NCBI GenBank assembly: GCA_021160245.1 | Contig: JAGHCW010000070.1 | Span: 1 to 44,178 of the forward strand | Reading direction: 5' to 3' | Length of the DNA: 44,178 bases | From: a bacterium | GTDB taxonomy: Bacteria; B130-G9 | Part shown: piece after piece, positions 18,984-28,248 of the stretch | Layout: every line of letters begins with the position of its first letter | Position numbering within the stretch: the first letter of the stretch is position 1 | The notes under the pieces: generated by a model | Seen by the model: the letters and a program-made list of their open reading frames with translations, nothing else | What the model was told of the DNA's origin: nothing | Databases searched by the model: none | Position numbers and translations under genes: made by a program

Positions 18984-19019
18984 GGGCGCTGCCAAGTGGG
19001 CGGCGCCCTTTTTGTTTTT
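18984..19019 (+). terminator. Intrinsic terminator of groESL
   Basis: GGGCGCTGCC (18984-18993) pairs with GGCGGCGCCC (18999-19008) in a 10-bp stem with one G-U pair and a 5-base loop. It is followed by TTTTTGTTTTT. A strong canonical rho-independent terminator. Confidence 0.93.
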
Positions 19020-19053
19020 ACCGGTCGAGGCAGATTATGATTGCGATAAATGA

Positions 19054-20697
19054 AAACTGGCCCTGAAGGTGTCGCCCACCGATGATTACAATTTCGCAGT
19101 CGTCCTGACATATCCCGGCGCTTTCGGCTGGGCAAGCGACCTGAGTCTCGCCCCGTTCACAGTCGCGGGGACAGGCCTCACCGGCACGGTAGAGGGCCAT
19201 GTCTATGAAACTGGCACAAGCACGCCCATCTCTGGTGTTCAAGTCACCATCGGTTCCATCTCCGATACGACCGGCGCAAGCGGGTTTTACGAATTGGCCT
19301 CGGTTCCAGTCGGCCAACGCACGATTGAGGCGTCCGCGTCCGGATATCAACCGTATAGTGCAAGTATGAATGTCTCAGAGGGCAATAACTCTCACAACAT
19401 ATATCTCACGGCCTCTGTTGACACAACCAACCTCCACGGCACTGTCATGGAGTGGGACGACAGCCCCATCCAGGGAGCGCGCGTGGAGATTGCCGGTATG
19501 TTCGAATACACGGACGCAACCGGCCACTACCAGTTCCCGAACGTGCCCCAGGGCAATCGGACGCTGACGGTGACGGAGGTCGAGTGCTATGAGGACTTCT
19601 CAGCCGAGGTCTATCTGTACACAGCCGAAAAGACGTATAGCGTGCGACTCGATCTTGAGGAGCTCGCCGCGCCAACGACCTTCGGGGGCGTTCCCGAGTA
19701 TGCGCTTCGGAACGTCCTTGATTGGGAATCTGTCGAATGCGCAGAGGGCTACAACGTCTATCTGAGCAGAGACGGCGGCTCGCACGACGAACTGCTTAAT
19801 ACAAGCCCCATTTCTGATAGCGACTACGAGCACACGTTTGACACCTATTATCTCTGTTGGTATGCGGTCTGCGCGGTTCGGGCAGATGGCGAAGAAGGCC
19901 CAATGACAGAGTGGATCGAGGTCGATCCGATCCAGCGCATCACCATGGTCCCCATCCCTGCCGGGTCGTTCACGATGGGTTCGCCTTCGGATGAGTCGGG
20001 GCGTGATTCGGACGAGGGACCTCAGCGGACGGTGAATATCTCGGCTATCGAGATGTCGCAGACCGAGTTTACACAGAAGCAGTTTGAAGACATCATGGGC
20101 TGGAATGATTCGTCCTTCAGCGGCGATGATCGCCCGGTCGAGGAAGTTACTTGGTTCGACTGCGTCTATTTCTGTAATCAGCTGTCGCAGGCTGATGGAC
20201 TAACGAATTGCTACACAATAACCAACATCGACTGGTCAGGGCATCACATCGAGGACGCATACGTAACGTGCAATTTTGAGGCGGATGGGTATCGCTTGCC
20301 GACGGAGGCGGAGTGGGAATATGCTTGCAGGGCGGGGACTACGACGCGTTTCAATACCGGTGATTCGGAGTCAGATTTGAGCGCCGCTGGTTGGTGGGAT
20401 GATAATTCGAGCAGTCGGACCCACGATGTCGGCGAGAAGCACCCTAACGCTTGGGGGCTTTATGACATGCACGGCAACGTTTGGGAGTGGTGCTGGGACT
20501 GGTATTTGTCGGGCTATTATGGGACCAGGCCGGATCCGGACAGCGATCCGACGGGGGCTAGTAGCAGCTCCTACCGGGTCATACGCGGCGGCAGCTGGAG
20601 CCTCGACGCCCAGATCTGCCGTTCCGCCTACCGGTCCTGGTACTACCCGTGGAATCGGGACAGCCGCTACGGTCTCCGCGTGGCCAGGTCTCGTTAG
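19054..20697 (+). pseudogene. 5'-truncated FGE/SUMF1-domain protein with carboxypeptidase-regulatory-like repeats
   Basis: The open frame begins after a TGA at 19051-19053; the first possible start is GTG 19069, without Shine-Dalgarno sequence or signal peptide. The opening residues (ALKVSPTDDYNFAVVLTYPG) look like the interior of a beta-sandwich. Two carboxypeptidase-regulatory-like repeats follow (GTVEGHVYETGTSTPISGV and HGTVMEWDDSPIQGARVEI). A fibronectin-like segment comes next, and a C-terminal FGE-like domain: MVPIPAGSFTMGSPSDESGR, VEEVTWFDCVYFCN, RLPTEAEWEYACRAG, GLYDMHGNVWEWCWDWY and VIRGGSW. Such proteins are normally exported. Starting 34 bp after the groEL terminator, the gene appears to have lost its 5' end. 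The alternative is an unusual GTG-initiated cytoplasmic product. Confidence 0.65.
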
Positions 20698-20740
20698 CCA
20701 CTTGCTCACTTTGCTACCTAGCTACTTGCGGTTGTTTTGC

Positions 20741-20778
20741 GAAGGGTCAAGAAGGGCGCACGCCCAAGAAGACCCTTC
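20741..20778. repeat. Symmetrical stem-loop after the FGE-like gene
   Basis: GAAGGGTC, AAGAA, GGGCG, CA, CGCCC, AAGAA, GACCCTTC read in order. Two perfect stems are separated by matching AAGAA/AAGAA internal-loop strands. It lies 44 bp past the stop codon. No T-run follows, so it may be a structured repeat rather than an intrinsic terminator. Confidence 0.6.
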
Positions 20779-20888
20779 GGGCGTTGAGTGATAGTGGTGT
20801 GAGGCCAAGAAGATGGGTTTCAAGGGGATTTATCCTCTTGATCGCGAGCACATCCGGCTTCGGGGAAGTGGCGTCGGGCGCTCTACGT

Positions 20889-21006
20889 CCCCCGAATGAA
20901 TTCGGGGGTGAATACAATGGTAGCCCCTCTGCATCGCCTCGACTAAAGTCGGGCGATTATGCGCACATGCCTCTAATTGTATTAACAGCCGAATTCATTC
21001 GGGTGG
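20889..21006. repeat. REPIN-like unit 1
   Basis: It opens with the hairpin CCCCCGAAT-GA-ATTCGGGGG, contains the hairpin TCGCCTCGACT/AGTCGGGCGA, and closes with CCGAATTCATTCGGG, the reverse complement of its own opening. A REP pair in inverted orientation of about 118 bp is the architecture called REPIN. Its middle and right parts (from GCATCGCC on) are nearly identical to unit 2, while the stretch after the first hairpin differs. Confidence 0.78.
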
Positions 21007-21043
21007 ATATGAGAGGGCGAGTCGCGGTCCATTCTCTCCAGAT

Positions 21044-21161
21044 CCCCCGAATGAATTCGGGGGTTAGGATCATAGTAGCCTTTTGCATCGCCTCGACTAA
21101 AGTCGGGCGATTATGCGCACATGCCTCTAATTGTATTAACAGCCGAATTCATTCGGGTGGA
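21044..21161. repeat. REPIN-like unit 2
   Basis: Direct repeat of unit 1 at a 155-bp offset, in the same orientation and with the same three palindromes. It ends 6 bp from the murA stop codon, so its hairpins would lie at the 3' end of the murA transcript. The 37 bp between the units (21007-21043) is unrelated. No RAYT transposase gene is present in the window. Confidence 0.78.
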
Positions 21162-21167
21162 TATTAT

Positions 21168-22430
21168 CTAATCATCCACCGTCTCTACTGCGGCGCCTAA
21201 GCCTTTGAGCTTCTCCTCGATACGCTCATAACCGCGTCTTAGATGATAGATTCTGCTGATTATCGTTGTGTTTTTCGCTGCGAGGCCGGCGAGAAACAGG
21301 GACGCGCTCGCCCGGATATCTGTGGCCATCACCGGGGCGCCCACAAGACGCTCAACGCCGGTTACGGCCGCTGTGTCGCCATCTACTCTGATCTCTGCGC
21401 CCATGCGACGAAGCTCCGGAACGTGCATGAAACGCCGCTCAAAAACAGCCTCCCGAACGATACTCGTGCCCTCTGTAAATGCCATCAAGGCCATCCATTG
21501 AGCCTGCAGATCAGTTGGGAAACCCGGATAGGGATGCGTTGCGATGTTGACCGGCCTGGGTCGCTTGCAGCCCCGGACGGTGATCGAATTATCTGTCGCA
21601 GAGACGTAGCATCCCGCCTCAGCTAGCTTCTCCAAAAGGACTGTCAAATGGCCCGGATTGCAGTTCTGAACCACAACCTCACCGCCACACAGCGCGCCTA
21701 CAATCGCGTACGTGCCCGCCTCAATCCGATCGGGCATAATCGTATAGTCCACGCCAGAGAGCGACGCGACTCCCTCGATCTCAATGCGACTCGTCCCGGC
21801 GCCTTCGATTTTCGCGCCGGCCTTATTCAGAAAGGCCGCAAGGTCTGCTATCTCAGGCTCGCGCGCCGCGTTGTCAATGACCGTAACGCCGTCGGCCAGA
21901 ACTGCTGCACAAATCGTGTTCTCCGTCCCACCCACTGTCGGATAGTCGAGGCAGACCTCCGCGCCTCGTAGCCTCTTTGCCGAAGCCTCAACATATCCGT
22001 GATTCATCTCGATTTTCGCTCCCATCTTAGAAAACGCCGCAAGGTGCATGTCGATTGGTCTCTCGCCTATCGCACAACCACCCGGCATACTAACCCGCGC
22101 TCGGCCGTACTTCGCCAGCATCGGGCCAAGAACACTAACCGAGGCGCGCATCTTTCTGACCAGATCGTAAGGCGCCTCAAGGCTTGTGAGTGAGTCTATA
22201 TTGATCTCGACCGCGTCCCGCCGCCCCTCCACCTCCTTCGCCTCAACACCGAGGTTCTGCAGGATTTTTCGCATTGTGATCATATCGACAACGCCCGGGA
22301 CGTTGAAGAGCCTTGTTCTTCCCTCCGTCAAGATCGTCGCCGCAAGTATAGGCAGGGCCGCATTTTTTGCGCCCGATGTGATTACGCTTCCGGAGAGCAC
22401 TCTGCTTCCGGTGATTTTGAGTTTCTCCAT
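21168..22430 (-). CDS. murA: UDP-N-acetylglucosamine 1-carboxyvinyltransferase MurA, 420 aa
   Basis: First committed step of peptidoglycan synthesis: transfers enolpyruvyl from PEP to UDP-GlcNAc in the cytosol. K22-N23 in [11 protein letters not shown], the [12 protein letters not shown] region, and the catalytic loop [16 protein letters not shown] with C119 are intact. Having the Cys (not Asp) at this site predicts fosfomycin sensitivity. [17 protein letters not shown] and [15 protein letters not shown] are further family signatures. Normal length. AAGGA precedes the ATG by about 10 bases. The gene is followed immediately by REPIN-like repeats. Confidence 0.97.
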   Translation of the reverse strand: MEKLKITGSRVLSGSVITSGAKNAALPILAATILTEGRTRLFNVPGVVDMITMRKILQNLGVEAKEVEGRRDAVEINIDSLTSLEAPYDLVRKMRASVSVLGPMLAKYGRARVSMPGGCAIGERPIDMHLAAFSKMGAKIEMNHGYVEASAKRLRGAEVCLDYPTVGGTENTICAAVLADGVTVIDNAAREPEIADLAAFLNKAGAKIEGAGTSRIEIEGVASLSGVDYTIMPDRIEAGTYAIVGALCGGEVVVQNCNPGHLTVLLEKLAEAGCYVSATDNSITVRGCKRPRPVNIATHPYPGFPTDLQAQWMALMAFTEGTSIVREAVFERRFMHVPELRRMGAEIRVDGDTAAVTGVERLVGAPVMATDIRASASLFLAGLAAKNTTIISRIYHLRRGYERIEEKLKGLGAAVETVDD

Positions 22431-22497
22431 GTCTGGACGTTCCTTATTTATTCATGGCGGGTTTCTGCCTGCCACACAATCGTCTGCATTCTACACC

Positions 22498-22521
22498 GAT
22501 GGACAGACTGGAAAGTCCATC
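22498..22521. repeat. Small stem-loop repeat upstream of murA
   Basis: GATGGAC and GTCCATC pair around the loop AGACTGGAAA, with CTACACC flanking on both sides. It has the form of a small dispersed palindrome. It lies in the 213-bp gap between murA and the spermidine-synthase-like gene, where I see no other feature. Confidence 0.5.
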
Positions 22522-22643
22522 CTACACCACAATACCGCGCGAGATGTAAAGAGGTAAGATAGTCGATGTTTGGAATATGAACACCTGAAATTCTGCTGTC
22601 TCGTCTGAGAATGGGGCTCAATTCGGCGCGACTGCCAGCCGGG

Positions 22644-24944
22644 TTATACTCGCTCGCAGAGAAGCGCGGAGACGAGGCACAGAGCTCCGATCAAAGCGAC
22701 GCAGGAGGCGATGATAAGCGATTGCACGACACCAAAGACAGGCAGAAGAAAGGAGGTTATCGCAATTGCCCCGACCGCGGAGCCCAGAAGATCTGCGAAG
22801 TAAGTCGTCCCGGCGACCCGGGACTCGCCGAGGCGCGTTACCGATGAGTATGCGGCGTTTGCGTGAACAAAAAGCGCGCCGCCGACTGCGCCTGATGCCG
22901 CGATCAGGGCAATGAAGACAATCTTGGCCCAAGCGCCCGGTTCAAGCGATTGCATTGCAGACAAAAGAGCGATCACAAGGATGGGAAATGCCGCGGCAGC
23001 TGCCTGGAAGACGAGGAGGCTCTTCAAGGGATTCTCGTCCTTTTTCAAAACAACGCGCCGCCTCGCCCAATATGCTCCAACGGCAATACCGGCCATATAT
23101 GAGCAGACCAGAAGGCCCAGCATCGAATAGACGTTGCCGAAGAAGACCTGATAGGAGATCAACATTATCATCTCGACAGCAATCTCCAGGAATCCGACCG
23201 AGGCGAGTGAGATGAGCGCTGCTATCTGCGTTGGCCTATTTGAGGACCTTTGAAATAGGAGTGTTATGAAGAGAACCGCGCCGAGCAGCGCAAAAACCTG
23301 TGCAAGAGTGATTCTCCCCAAGGCCTCGTATGCGGTAGCGACAGACCCGCTCGACTCCCGCCCCCAGAGCACTAGGGCGTAGTAATAGCAGACCGGCGAA
23401 AGGTCTCGATTTATCCGCGAGGAAGACCGCGAGCACTCGGAGAGCATCTCTTCTACCATTCTTATCCTGAGAGTCTCAAACCTTGACGGAATGCTCCAAT
23501 CGGCTATGTGATCAGTCTCGATCTGTCGTTGGGCGAGACGAGAGACCAGCGTGTTTGGGTCGATGGCAAATGAATCGTCGTCAGATGCCAAGAAATGGGC
23601 GGTATCCCCCGGCGTGAGAATGACTTTGTTGAAGACGGTCTTGAGCGATTTGTGGATGCTACATAGAAATTGCCTCGTCTCATCGGAGATGTAGCTTTCA
23701 GAGGACGCGACCTGTAGGGCAAACAGACCACCGGGCAGGAGCCTCCGATGCACTGCGCGGAAGAACTCAACTGTGAAGAACCGGTTCAAGAGGGCGGTCG
23801 TTGGCGAGGGTAGATTCAGGAGGACGACGTCGTATTGCCTCTTATCCTGCGCCACGAAGCGCCTCGCGTCACCATAGTGAACTCGAACCGCCGGCGCCCG
23901 CATCGCCTGCCTCTCTTCAGGCGGAAGGAACGCATCCGATATAGCGATGATCTTATCGTCAAGCTCGACGTAATCGACGCTCTTCGGCTTGTGTTTGAGA
24001 ACCTCAGTCAGGACACCGCCACAGCCACCGCCCAGAAGCAGCACGGATTCAGGCTTTTTGTGTGCCAGCATCGGGATATGCACGGCCTCCTCCGCGGCCA
24101 GCCGGTCCGGGAATGAATAGAGTAGCAGGCCGTTCTGGAAGAGGGACTTCTGCTCAAATCTCTCGGCGAGCACCAACCGTCCATATTTACTCTCCCTAAC
24201 GTCAACCACCTTTGCGCCTCCGAACGAGAGCTGCGCCGACCGTATCTCTATTGATGATGAAAAGAGAGCGAGGACGACCAAGGCGGGTATCATTGCCCAT
24301 AGGATCACAACCGAGAGGCGCGAGCGGCGACTGTTGTCGCGGAGTTGATAGGCCCCGGCAAGGGCTATTGAGGAGAGAATGAGCATAGATGCGAATGGCA
24401 GAACTCGGCCAACGAGTATGAAGTGGCACACTATGCCGCCGACTACTGCGCCCAAACCCTCGATTGTATAGACCGTGCTAGTTCTCATTGGCCGCCCGGC
24501 TTGGCGTTCCGATGGCGCAGGATGGCAGTAGATTGCAAACAATGCGCCTTGAGCAAGCGATAGCGGGGCGAGGCAGACTATGGTGGCTGCGAGGATCGGG
24601 CCGAGGCCCACGATCTCCCCCGGCTCGACGCCGAGCGCCGGTTTGGCGAGCCTCAGGGCGATTAGCGTTAGGGGAAAGAGGCTCGTGAGCGTCAACAGCG
24701 CCCAGAAGAGCAGACCGTCCCTTCGAGCCTCCATGATGCGGCCAACACATCTGCCGGCGACGAGGCTGCCTATCCCGCCAAACAGCAGCCACACAAACAG
24801 CACAAGCCCTATCGAGAGCTCGTTGCCCGAAAAGACGTTGATGCACTCCCGCTGAAGCACCACCTGCGAGATAAGCGCGCAAAACCCCAGGCTAAACCAG
24901 AGGAATATGTCAGTTGAGCGATGATCCGTTGCGTCCTGAGGCAT
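22644..24944 (-). CDS. Membrane protein with spermidine-synthase-like methyltransferase-fold domain, 766 aa
   Basis: Three parts: about seven transmembrane helices (residues 12-230), a soluble SpeE-like domain (about 240-480), and another group of about seven helices (550-765). The SAM-type loop is VLLLGGGCGGVLTEVL (301-316), with YVELDDKII (325-333) and YGDARRF (357-363). Two features argue against true spermidine synthase. GGGCGG replaces the usual GGGDGG. The segment that normally reads D-S-x-D-P and binds putrescine reads LNLPSPT here, without either Asp. Proteins of this fused type are common in environmental bacteria and their reaction is unknown. The Shine-Dalgarno sequence is weak (AAGAGAAC). 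Confidence 0.8.
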   Translation of the reverse strand: MPQDATDHRSTDIFLWFSLGFCALISQVVLQRECINVFSGNELSIGLVLFVWLLFGGIGSLVAGRCVGRIMEARRDGLLFWALLTLTSLFPLTLIALRLAKPALGVEPGEIVGLGPILAATIVCLAPLSLAQGALFAIYCHPAPSERQAGRPMRTSTVYTIEGLGAVVGGIVCHFILVGRVLPFASMLILSSIALAGAYQLRDNSRRSRLSVVILWAMIPALVVLALFSSSIEIRSAQLSFGGAKVVDVRESKYGRLVLAERFEQKSLFQNGLLLYSFPDRLAAEEAVHIPMLAHKKPESVLLLGGGCGGVLTEVLKHKPKSVDYVELDDKIIAISDAFLPPEERQAMRAPAVRVHYGDARRFVAQDKRQYDVVLLNLPSPTTALLNRFFTVEFFRAVHRRLLPGGLFALQVASSESYISDETRQFLCSIHKSLKTVFNKVILTPGDTAHFLASDDDSFAIDPNTLVSRLAQRQIETDHIADWSIPSRFETLRIRMVEEMLSECSRSSSRINRDLSPVCYYYALVLWGRESSGSVATAYEALGRITLAQVFALLGAVLFITLLFQRSSNRPTQIAALISLASVGFLEIAVEMIMLISYQVFFGNVYSMLGLLVCSYMAGIAVGAYWARRRVVLKKDENPLKSLLVFQAAAAAFPILVIALLSAMQSLEPGAWAKIVFIALIAASGAVGGALFVHANAAYSSVTRLGESRVAGTTYFADLLGSAVGAIAITSFLLPVFGVVQSLIIASCVALIGALCLVSALLCERV

Positions 24945-25062
24945 TGTTCTCTTAACCGGCCTTCATCACTTGATCTGATGGTGCTTTCAACAGATGATTA
25001 GATTACTCTATTATAGTCAGTATCGGGGAGAATACAGCAGAATTGATGAACGGGGTGAGAAG

Positions 25063-25269
25063 GTGCGACAAGTAGTAATCTACCCGGGTGAGATAGGGTA
25101 TTTCGTCGCTGAATGCCCGAGCTTGCCGGGTTGCATAAGTCAGGGCAAGACCAAGGAGGAGGCCATCCAGAACATCAAGGAGGCGATCGAGCTCTACGTA
25201 GCGGTGCTCAAGGATGATGGCCTTCCCGTCCCTGAAGAGAACTTCGACGTTCTTACGATTGTTGTGTGA
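25063..25269 (+). CDS. Orphan HicB-family antitoxin-like protein, 69 aa
   Basis: Small protein of the HicB/UPF0150 type. QVVIYPGEIGYFVAECPSLP, then GCISQGKTKEEAIQNIKEAI, is the family's core. I prefer the GTG at 25063 (preceded by GGGGTGAGA) to the upstream ATG at 24994, which has no ribosome-binding site and adds a non-conserved tail; 69 aa is the normal family size. No HicA partner is found on either side. The closest downstream gene is the aldehyde dehydrogenase 100 bp away. Solitary HicB-like proteins are common and may not be antitoxins. Confidence 0.8.
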   Translation: MRQVVIYPGEIGYFVAECPSLPGCISQGKTKEEAIQNIKEAIELYVAVLKDDGLPVPEENFDVLTIVV

Positions 25270-25369
25270 CCACGCTTGCCTCGACAATGCTCTTGCGAAG
25301 TTGAGGCCAAGCGGAGTATAACAGGTTCTAAGAGGAATTGCTGAATTAACCCATAATCGGAGGATAGAG

Positions 25370-26923
25370 ATGATACCGGAGTTCAAGAATGAAGTTTACC
25401 TTGATTTCTCCCTGCCGGAGAACAGGAAGAAGCAAGAGGATGCGATTGCGAAGCTGCAGTCGGAGATAGGCAAGGAGTATCCGAGCGTAATCGGTCAGGA
25501 GCAGGTTATGCTCGATGCGAAGCTCAAGAGCTACAATCCGGCGAACAAGGACGAGGTCGTGGCAGTTTTCCAAAAGGCTGGCGCCGACCTTGCGGACAAG
25601 GCGATACAGGCGGCGGATGAAGCGTTTGCCTCGTGGAAGCATACCTCGGCGGACAAGCGGGCGGATTACGCATTCAAGGCTGCAGAGCTGATGCGTCAGC
25701 GCCGGTTTGATTTCAATGCGGCAATGGTACTCGAAGAAGGGAAGAACTGGCTTGAGGCGGACGCCGACACGGCTGAGGCGATAGATTTTCTGGAGTTCTA
25801 TGGCCGCGAGGCGATTCGTTATGCCAAGATGAATCCGGTCACGAAGGTGCCTGGCGAGGATAACGAGGTTCGCTATATCCCACTTGGCGTCGGCGTGGTG
25901 ATTCCCCCCTGGAACTTCCCGAACGCGATCATGGCGGGGATGACGTCAGCGGCTTGGATATTCGGCAACACGGTCGTTTTGAAGCCATCGAGCGACGCGC
26001 CTCTTGTTGCGGCCAAGTTTTTTGAGCTGCTTCAGGAGATAGGCCTTCCGCCTGGCGTAGTCAATTTTGTGCCGGGCAGCGGCGCGACTTTTGGCGCTGA
26101 GCTAATCAAGCATCCGAAGTGTCGGTTTATCGCCTTCACAGGCTCAATGGCGGTTGGGCTTGAGATCAATGTTGAGGCGGCCAAATTGGCCAAGGGCCAG
26201 ATATGGATCAAGCGAGTGATACTGGAGATGGGCGGCAAGGACACGATGATCATCGATGACAACTACGACCTTGACGAGGCGGTTGATGGTGTCTTGGCGG
26301 CCGCGTTCGGCTTCCAGGGCCAGAAGTGCTCCGCGTGCTCCAGGGTGATACTGCTGGATTCAATTCATGACGAGTTCGTCAAGAAGCTGATCCCGAAGGT
26401 CGAGTCGATCAAGGTGGGTGACCCGGCAGATCCGAACAACTACATGGGTCCGGTCATCAACAAGGCGGCCGAGGAGATGACTCTTCGATACATTGAGGCG
26501 GCGAAAAAGGATGGCAACAAGCTTCTGTGCGGCGGAGAAAAGGCTGCAGGCCCCGGCTACTTCATAAAGCCGACGGTCTTCGACGATGTGAAGCCGGACG
26601 ACACAATCTCTCAAGAGGAGATATTCGGTCCCGTGCTCGCGGTTTTGACCGCGAAGGATTTTGTTGAGGCGCTCAAGATAGCAAACAACACGATCTATGG
26701 ACTCACGGGCGCTGTGTATTCGAATTCCAGGGGGAACCTGGAGCGGGCACGGCGGGAGTTCCACGTGGGCAATCTCTACTTCAATCGCAAATGCACGGGA
26801 GCTCTTGTGGGCGGCCATCCGTTCGGTGGCTTCAACATGTCCGGAACGGACTCGAAGGCTGGGGGGCAAGACTACTTCCTCCTCTTCACGCAGGCCAAGT
26901 GCATCTCAGAGAAGATAAAATAG
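25370..26923 (+). CDS. L-glutamate gamma-semialdehyde dehydrogenase (1-pyrroline-5-carboxylate dehydrogenase type), 517 aa
   Basis: NAD(P)-dependent oxidation of an aldehyde to the acid; for this subgroup, glutamate semialdehyde to glutamate in proline catabolism. VIPPWNFPNAIMAG and VVLKPSSDAPLVA bind the cofactor, FTGSMAVG closes the Rossmann part, the general base is E286 in LEMGGKD and the nucleophile is C320 in FQGQKCSACSRV. The N-terminal 50-residue extension (NEVYLDFSLPENRKKQEDAI) is characteristic of the RocA/PruA branch. GGAGG precedes the ATG. No proline dehydrogenase gene lies nearby, so the pathway cannot be confirmed from context. Confidence 0.88.
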   Translation: MIPEFKNEVYLDFSLPENRKKQEDAIAKLQSEIGKEYPSVIGQEQVMLDAKLKSYNPANKDEVVAVFQKAGADLADKAIQAADEAFASWKHTSADKRADYAFKAAELMRQRRFDFNAAMVLEEGKNWLEADADTAEAIDFLEFYGREAIRYAKMNPVTKVPGEDNEVRYIPLGVGVVIPPWNFPNAIMAGMTSAAWIFGNTVVLKPSSDAPLVAAKFFELLQEIGLPPGVVNFVPGSGATFGAELIKHPKCRFIAFTGSMAVGLEINVEAAKLAKGQIWIKRVILEMGGKDTMIIDDNYDLDEAVDGVLAAAFGFQGQKCSACSRVILLDSIHDEFVKKLIPKVESIKVGDPADPNNYMGPVINKAAEEMTLRYIEAAKKDGNKLLCGGEKAAGPGYFIKPTVFDDVKPDDTISQEEIFGPVLAVLTAKDFVEALKIANNTIYGLTGAVYSNSRGNLERARREFHVGNLYFNRKCTGALVGGHPFGGFNMSGTDSKAGGQDYFLLFTQAKCISEKIK

Positions 26924-26934
26924 ACGGGAAGAAT

Positions 26935-26976
26935 ACGGGGGCAGGCTCAATGGACTCGGGTCCAGCCCCCGTGTTT
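26935..26976 (+). terminator. Probable terminator hairpin after the aldehyde dehydrogenase
   Basis: ACGGGGGC (26935-26942) and GCCCCCGT (26965-26972) form a stem of eight G/C-rich pairs, extendable by AGG/CCA, closed by a loop of about 16 bases. Only GTTT follows, so the T-run is weak. Confidence 0.6.
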
Positions 26977-27167
26977 CATATCGCGGTCGGCGTTGTTTGC
27001 CCGCCTGCCATTTGTTATATGCCAACGTCCTGCCCGCGCAATCGCCAGCCGTTTGTGCGAGCCGGATAGATAAACCCATGCTCGATCCTCCCAGGGCCTC
27101 AAGATGGCCTCTACGCACTGGAACTTTGCGGACGAGAGATAGATAGAAAGGGACGGCGGATCTAGAG

Positions 27168-28217
27168 ATGTTCGAATATGCGGGCGCAATACACATTCAC
27201 TCTCACTGCTCAGATGGATCGGGCTCGCTGAAGACGATTGTCAAGGCCGCAAGGAGGGCTGGCGCCCACTTCATAGTCATCTCCGATCACAACAACATGA
27301 AGATAAAGAGGGAGCGCAGATCGGCCTGGTCTGATGATGTTCTCGTCATAGTTGGCGAGGAGATCTCCCCACGATACAACCATTACCTAGCGCTCGGCAT
27401 TCAGGATGAGATACCTCCCAATCAAGAGAGCGCGCAGGCAAACATCGACGCGGTCGCCTCGCAAGGGGGCGTCGGGTTCATCTCGCATCCATTCGCGACC
27501 CATAAGGCGCAGCCAACCTGCAAGCGGTTAGACAAACTGCTCGGGCTTGACGTAACTGTCTATCCGTGGGACGACCTCGACGTTGAGGGCTTTGATGGTA
27601 TCGAGGTTTGGCAATATATGTACGACTGGGTGAAGCATGTGAACACCTTTAATGCCGTCACACACGCTATCGCGCCCGGCCGCTTCATAACTGGCCCCGA
27701 CCACCGGGCGCTCGCGATGTGGGACGCTGTCAATCTCAAGCGCAAAGTTGTCGGCATCGGAACGCTTGATGCACATGCAAAACCAAGAGTTCTCGGCATG
27801 TTCAAGGCCTGCTCATACAGATACCTATTTAGCACAATCAGGACGCACATTTTACTGCCCAAAGAGCTCACCGGAGACGCCGAAGAGGACGAGGCGGAGG
27901 TTATCGCCTCGCTTCGCTATGGAAGCTGCTTCATTGCTAACGACAGTCTGGCGGACGCATCTGGTTTCGGCTTTCAGATTCGCTCGGGAGGTTTTCGATA
28001 CCAGATGGGCGATGAGTGCCCGCTTTACAACAACGCGGAGCTCTTTGTGGTCTTGCCGCGCGACGGTGAGATTCGCATTCTGTGCAACGGGCTTCTCATC
28101 TTCAGTCGTGAGGGCGGGTCCCTTTGCATGCCAATTAGTCACGCCGGGAACTACCGCATCGAGGCGCGGCTGAATGGCCGGCCGTGGATATATTCCAATA
28201 TGATATATGTTGTGTAA
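27168..28217 (+). CDS. PHP-domain metal-dependent phosphoesterase, 349 aa
   Basis: PHP proteins are metal-dependent phosphoesterases, including nucleases and histidinol- or nucleotide-phosphatases. The metal-binding set is visible: HIHSHCSDGSGS (H9, H11), VISDHNNMK, VGEEI, ISHPFA and the late GTLDAH, which corresponds to the family's final D-x-H. The C-terminal third (FRYQMGDECPLYNNAELFVV onward) looks like a beta-sandwich accessory domain. No signal peptide. The next gene downstream encodes a lipoprotein, 31 bp away. The substrate cannot be inferred. Confidence 0.85.
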   Translation: MFEYAGAIHIHSHCSDGSGSLKTIVKAARRAGAHFIVISDHNNMKIKRERRSAWSDDVLVIVGEEISPRYNHYLALGIQDEIPPNQESAQANIDAVASQGGVGFISHPFATHKAQPTCKRLDKLLGLDVTVYPWDDLDVEGFDGIEVWQYMYDWVKHVNTFNAVTHAIAPGRFITGPDHRALAMWDAVNLKRKVVGIGTLDAHAKPRVLGMFKACSYRYLFSTIRTHILLPKELTGDAEEDEAEVIASLRYGSCFIANDSLADASGFGFQIRSGGFRYQMGDECPLYNNAELFVVLPRDGEIRILCNGLLIFSREGGSLCMPISHAGNYRIEARLNGRPWIYSNMIYVV

Positions 28218-28248
28218 ATCCATCGACGGATTCTAATGAGGCGATCTG

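Noticed and set aside
20399-20791. 130-aa open frame overlapping the FGE-like gene
   Set aside because: Out-of-frame shadow of the FGE domain with alanine/arginine-rich low-complexity translation.
20889-21161. CRISPR array
   Set aside because: Only two long units with internal palindromes and a 37-bp gap; no short regular repeat-spacer pattern and no cas genes.
25270-25369. A HicA toxin downstream of the HicB-like gene
   Set aside because: The 100 bp gap has no open frame with a HicA pattern and is too short for one.
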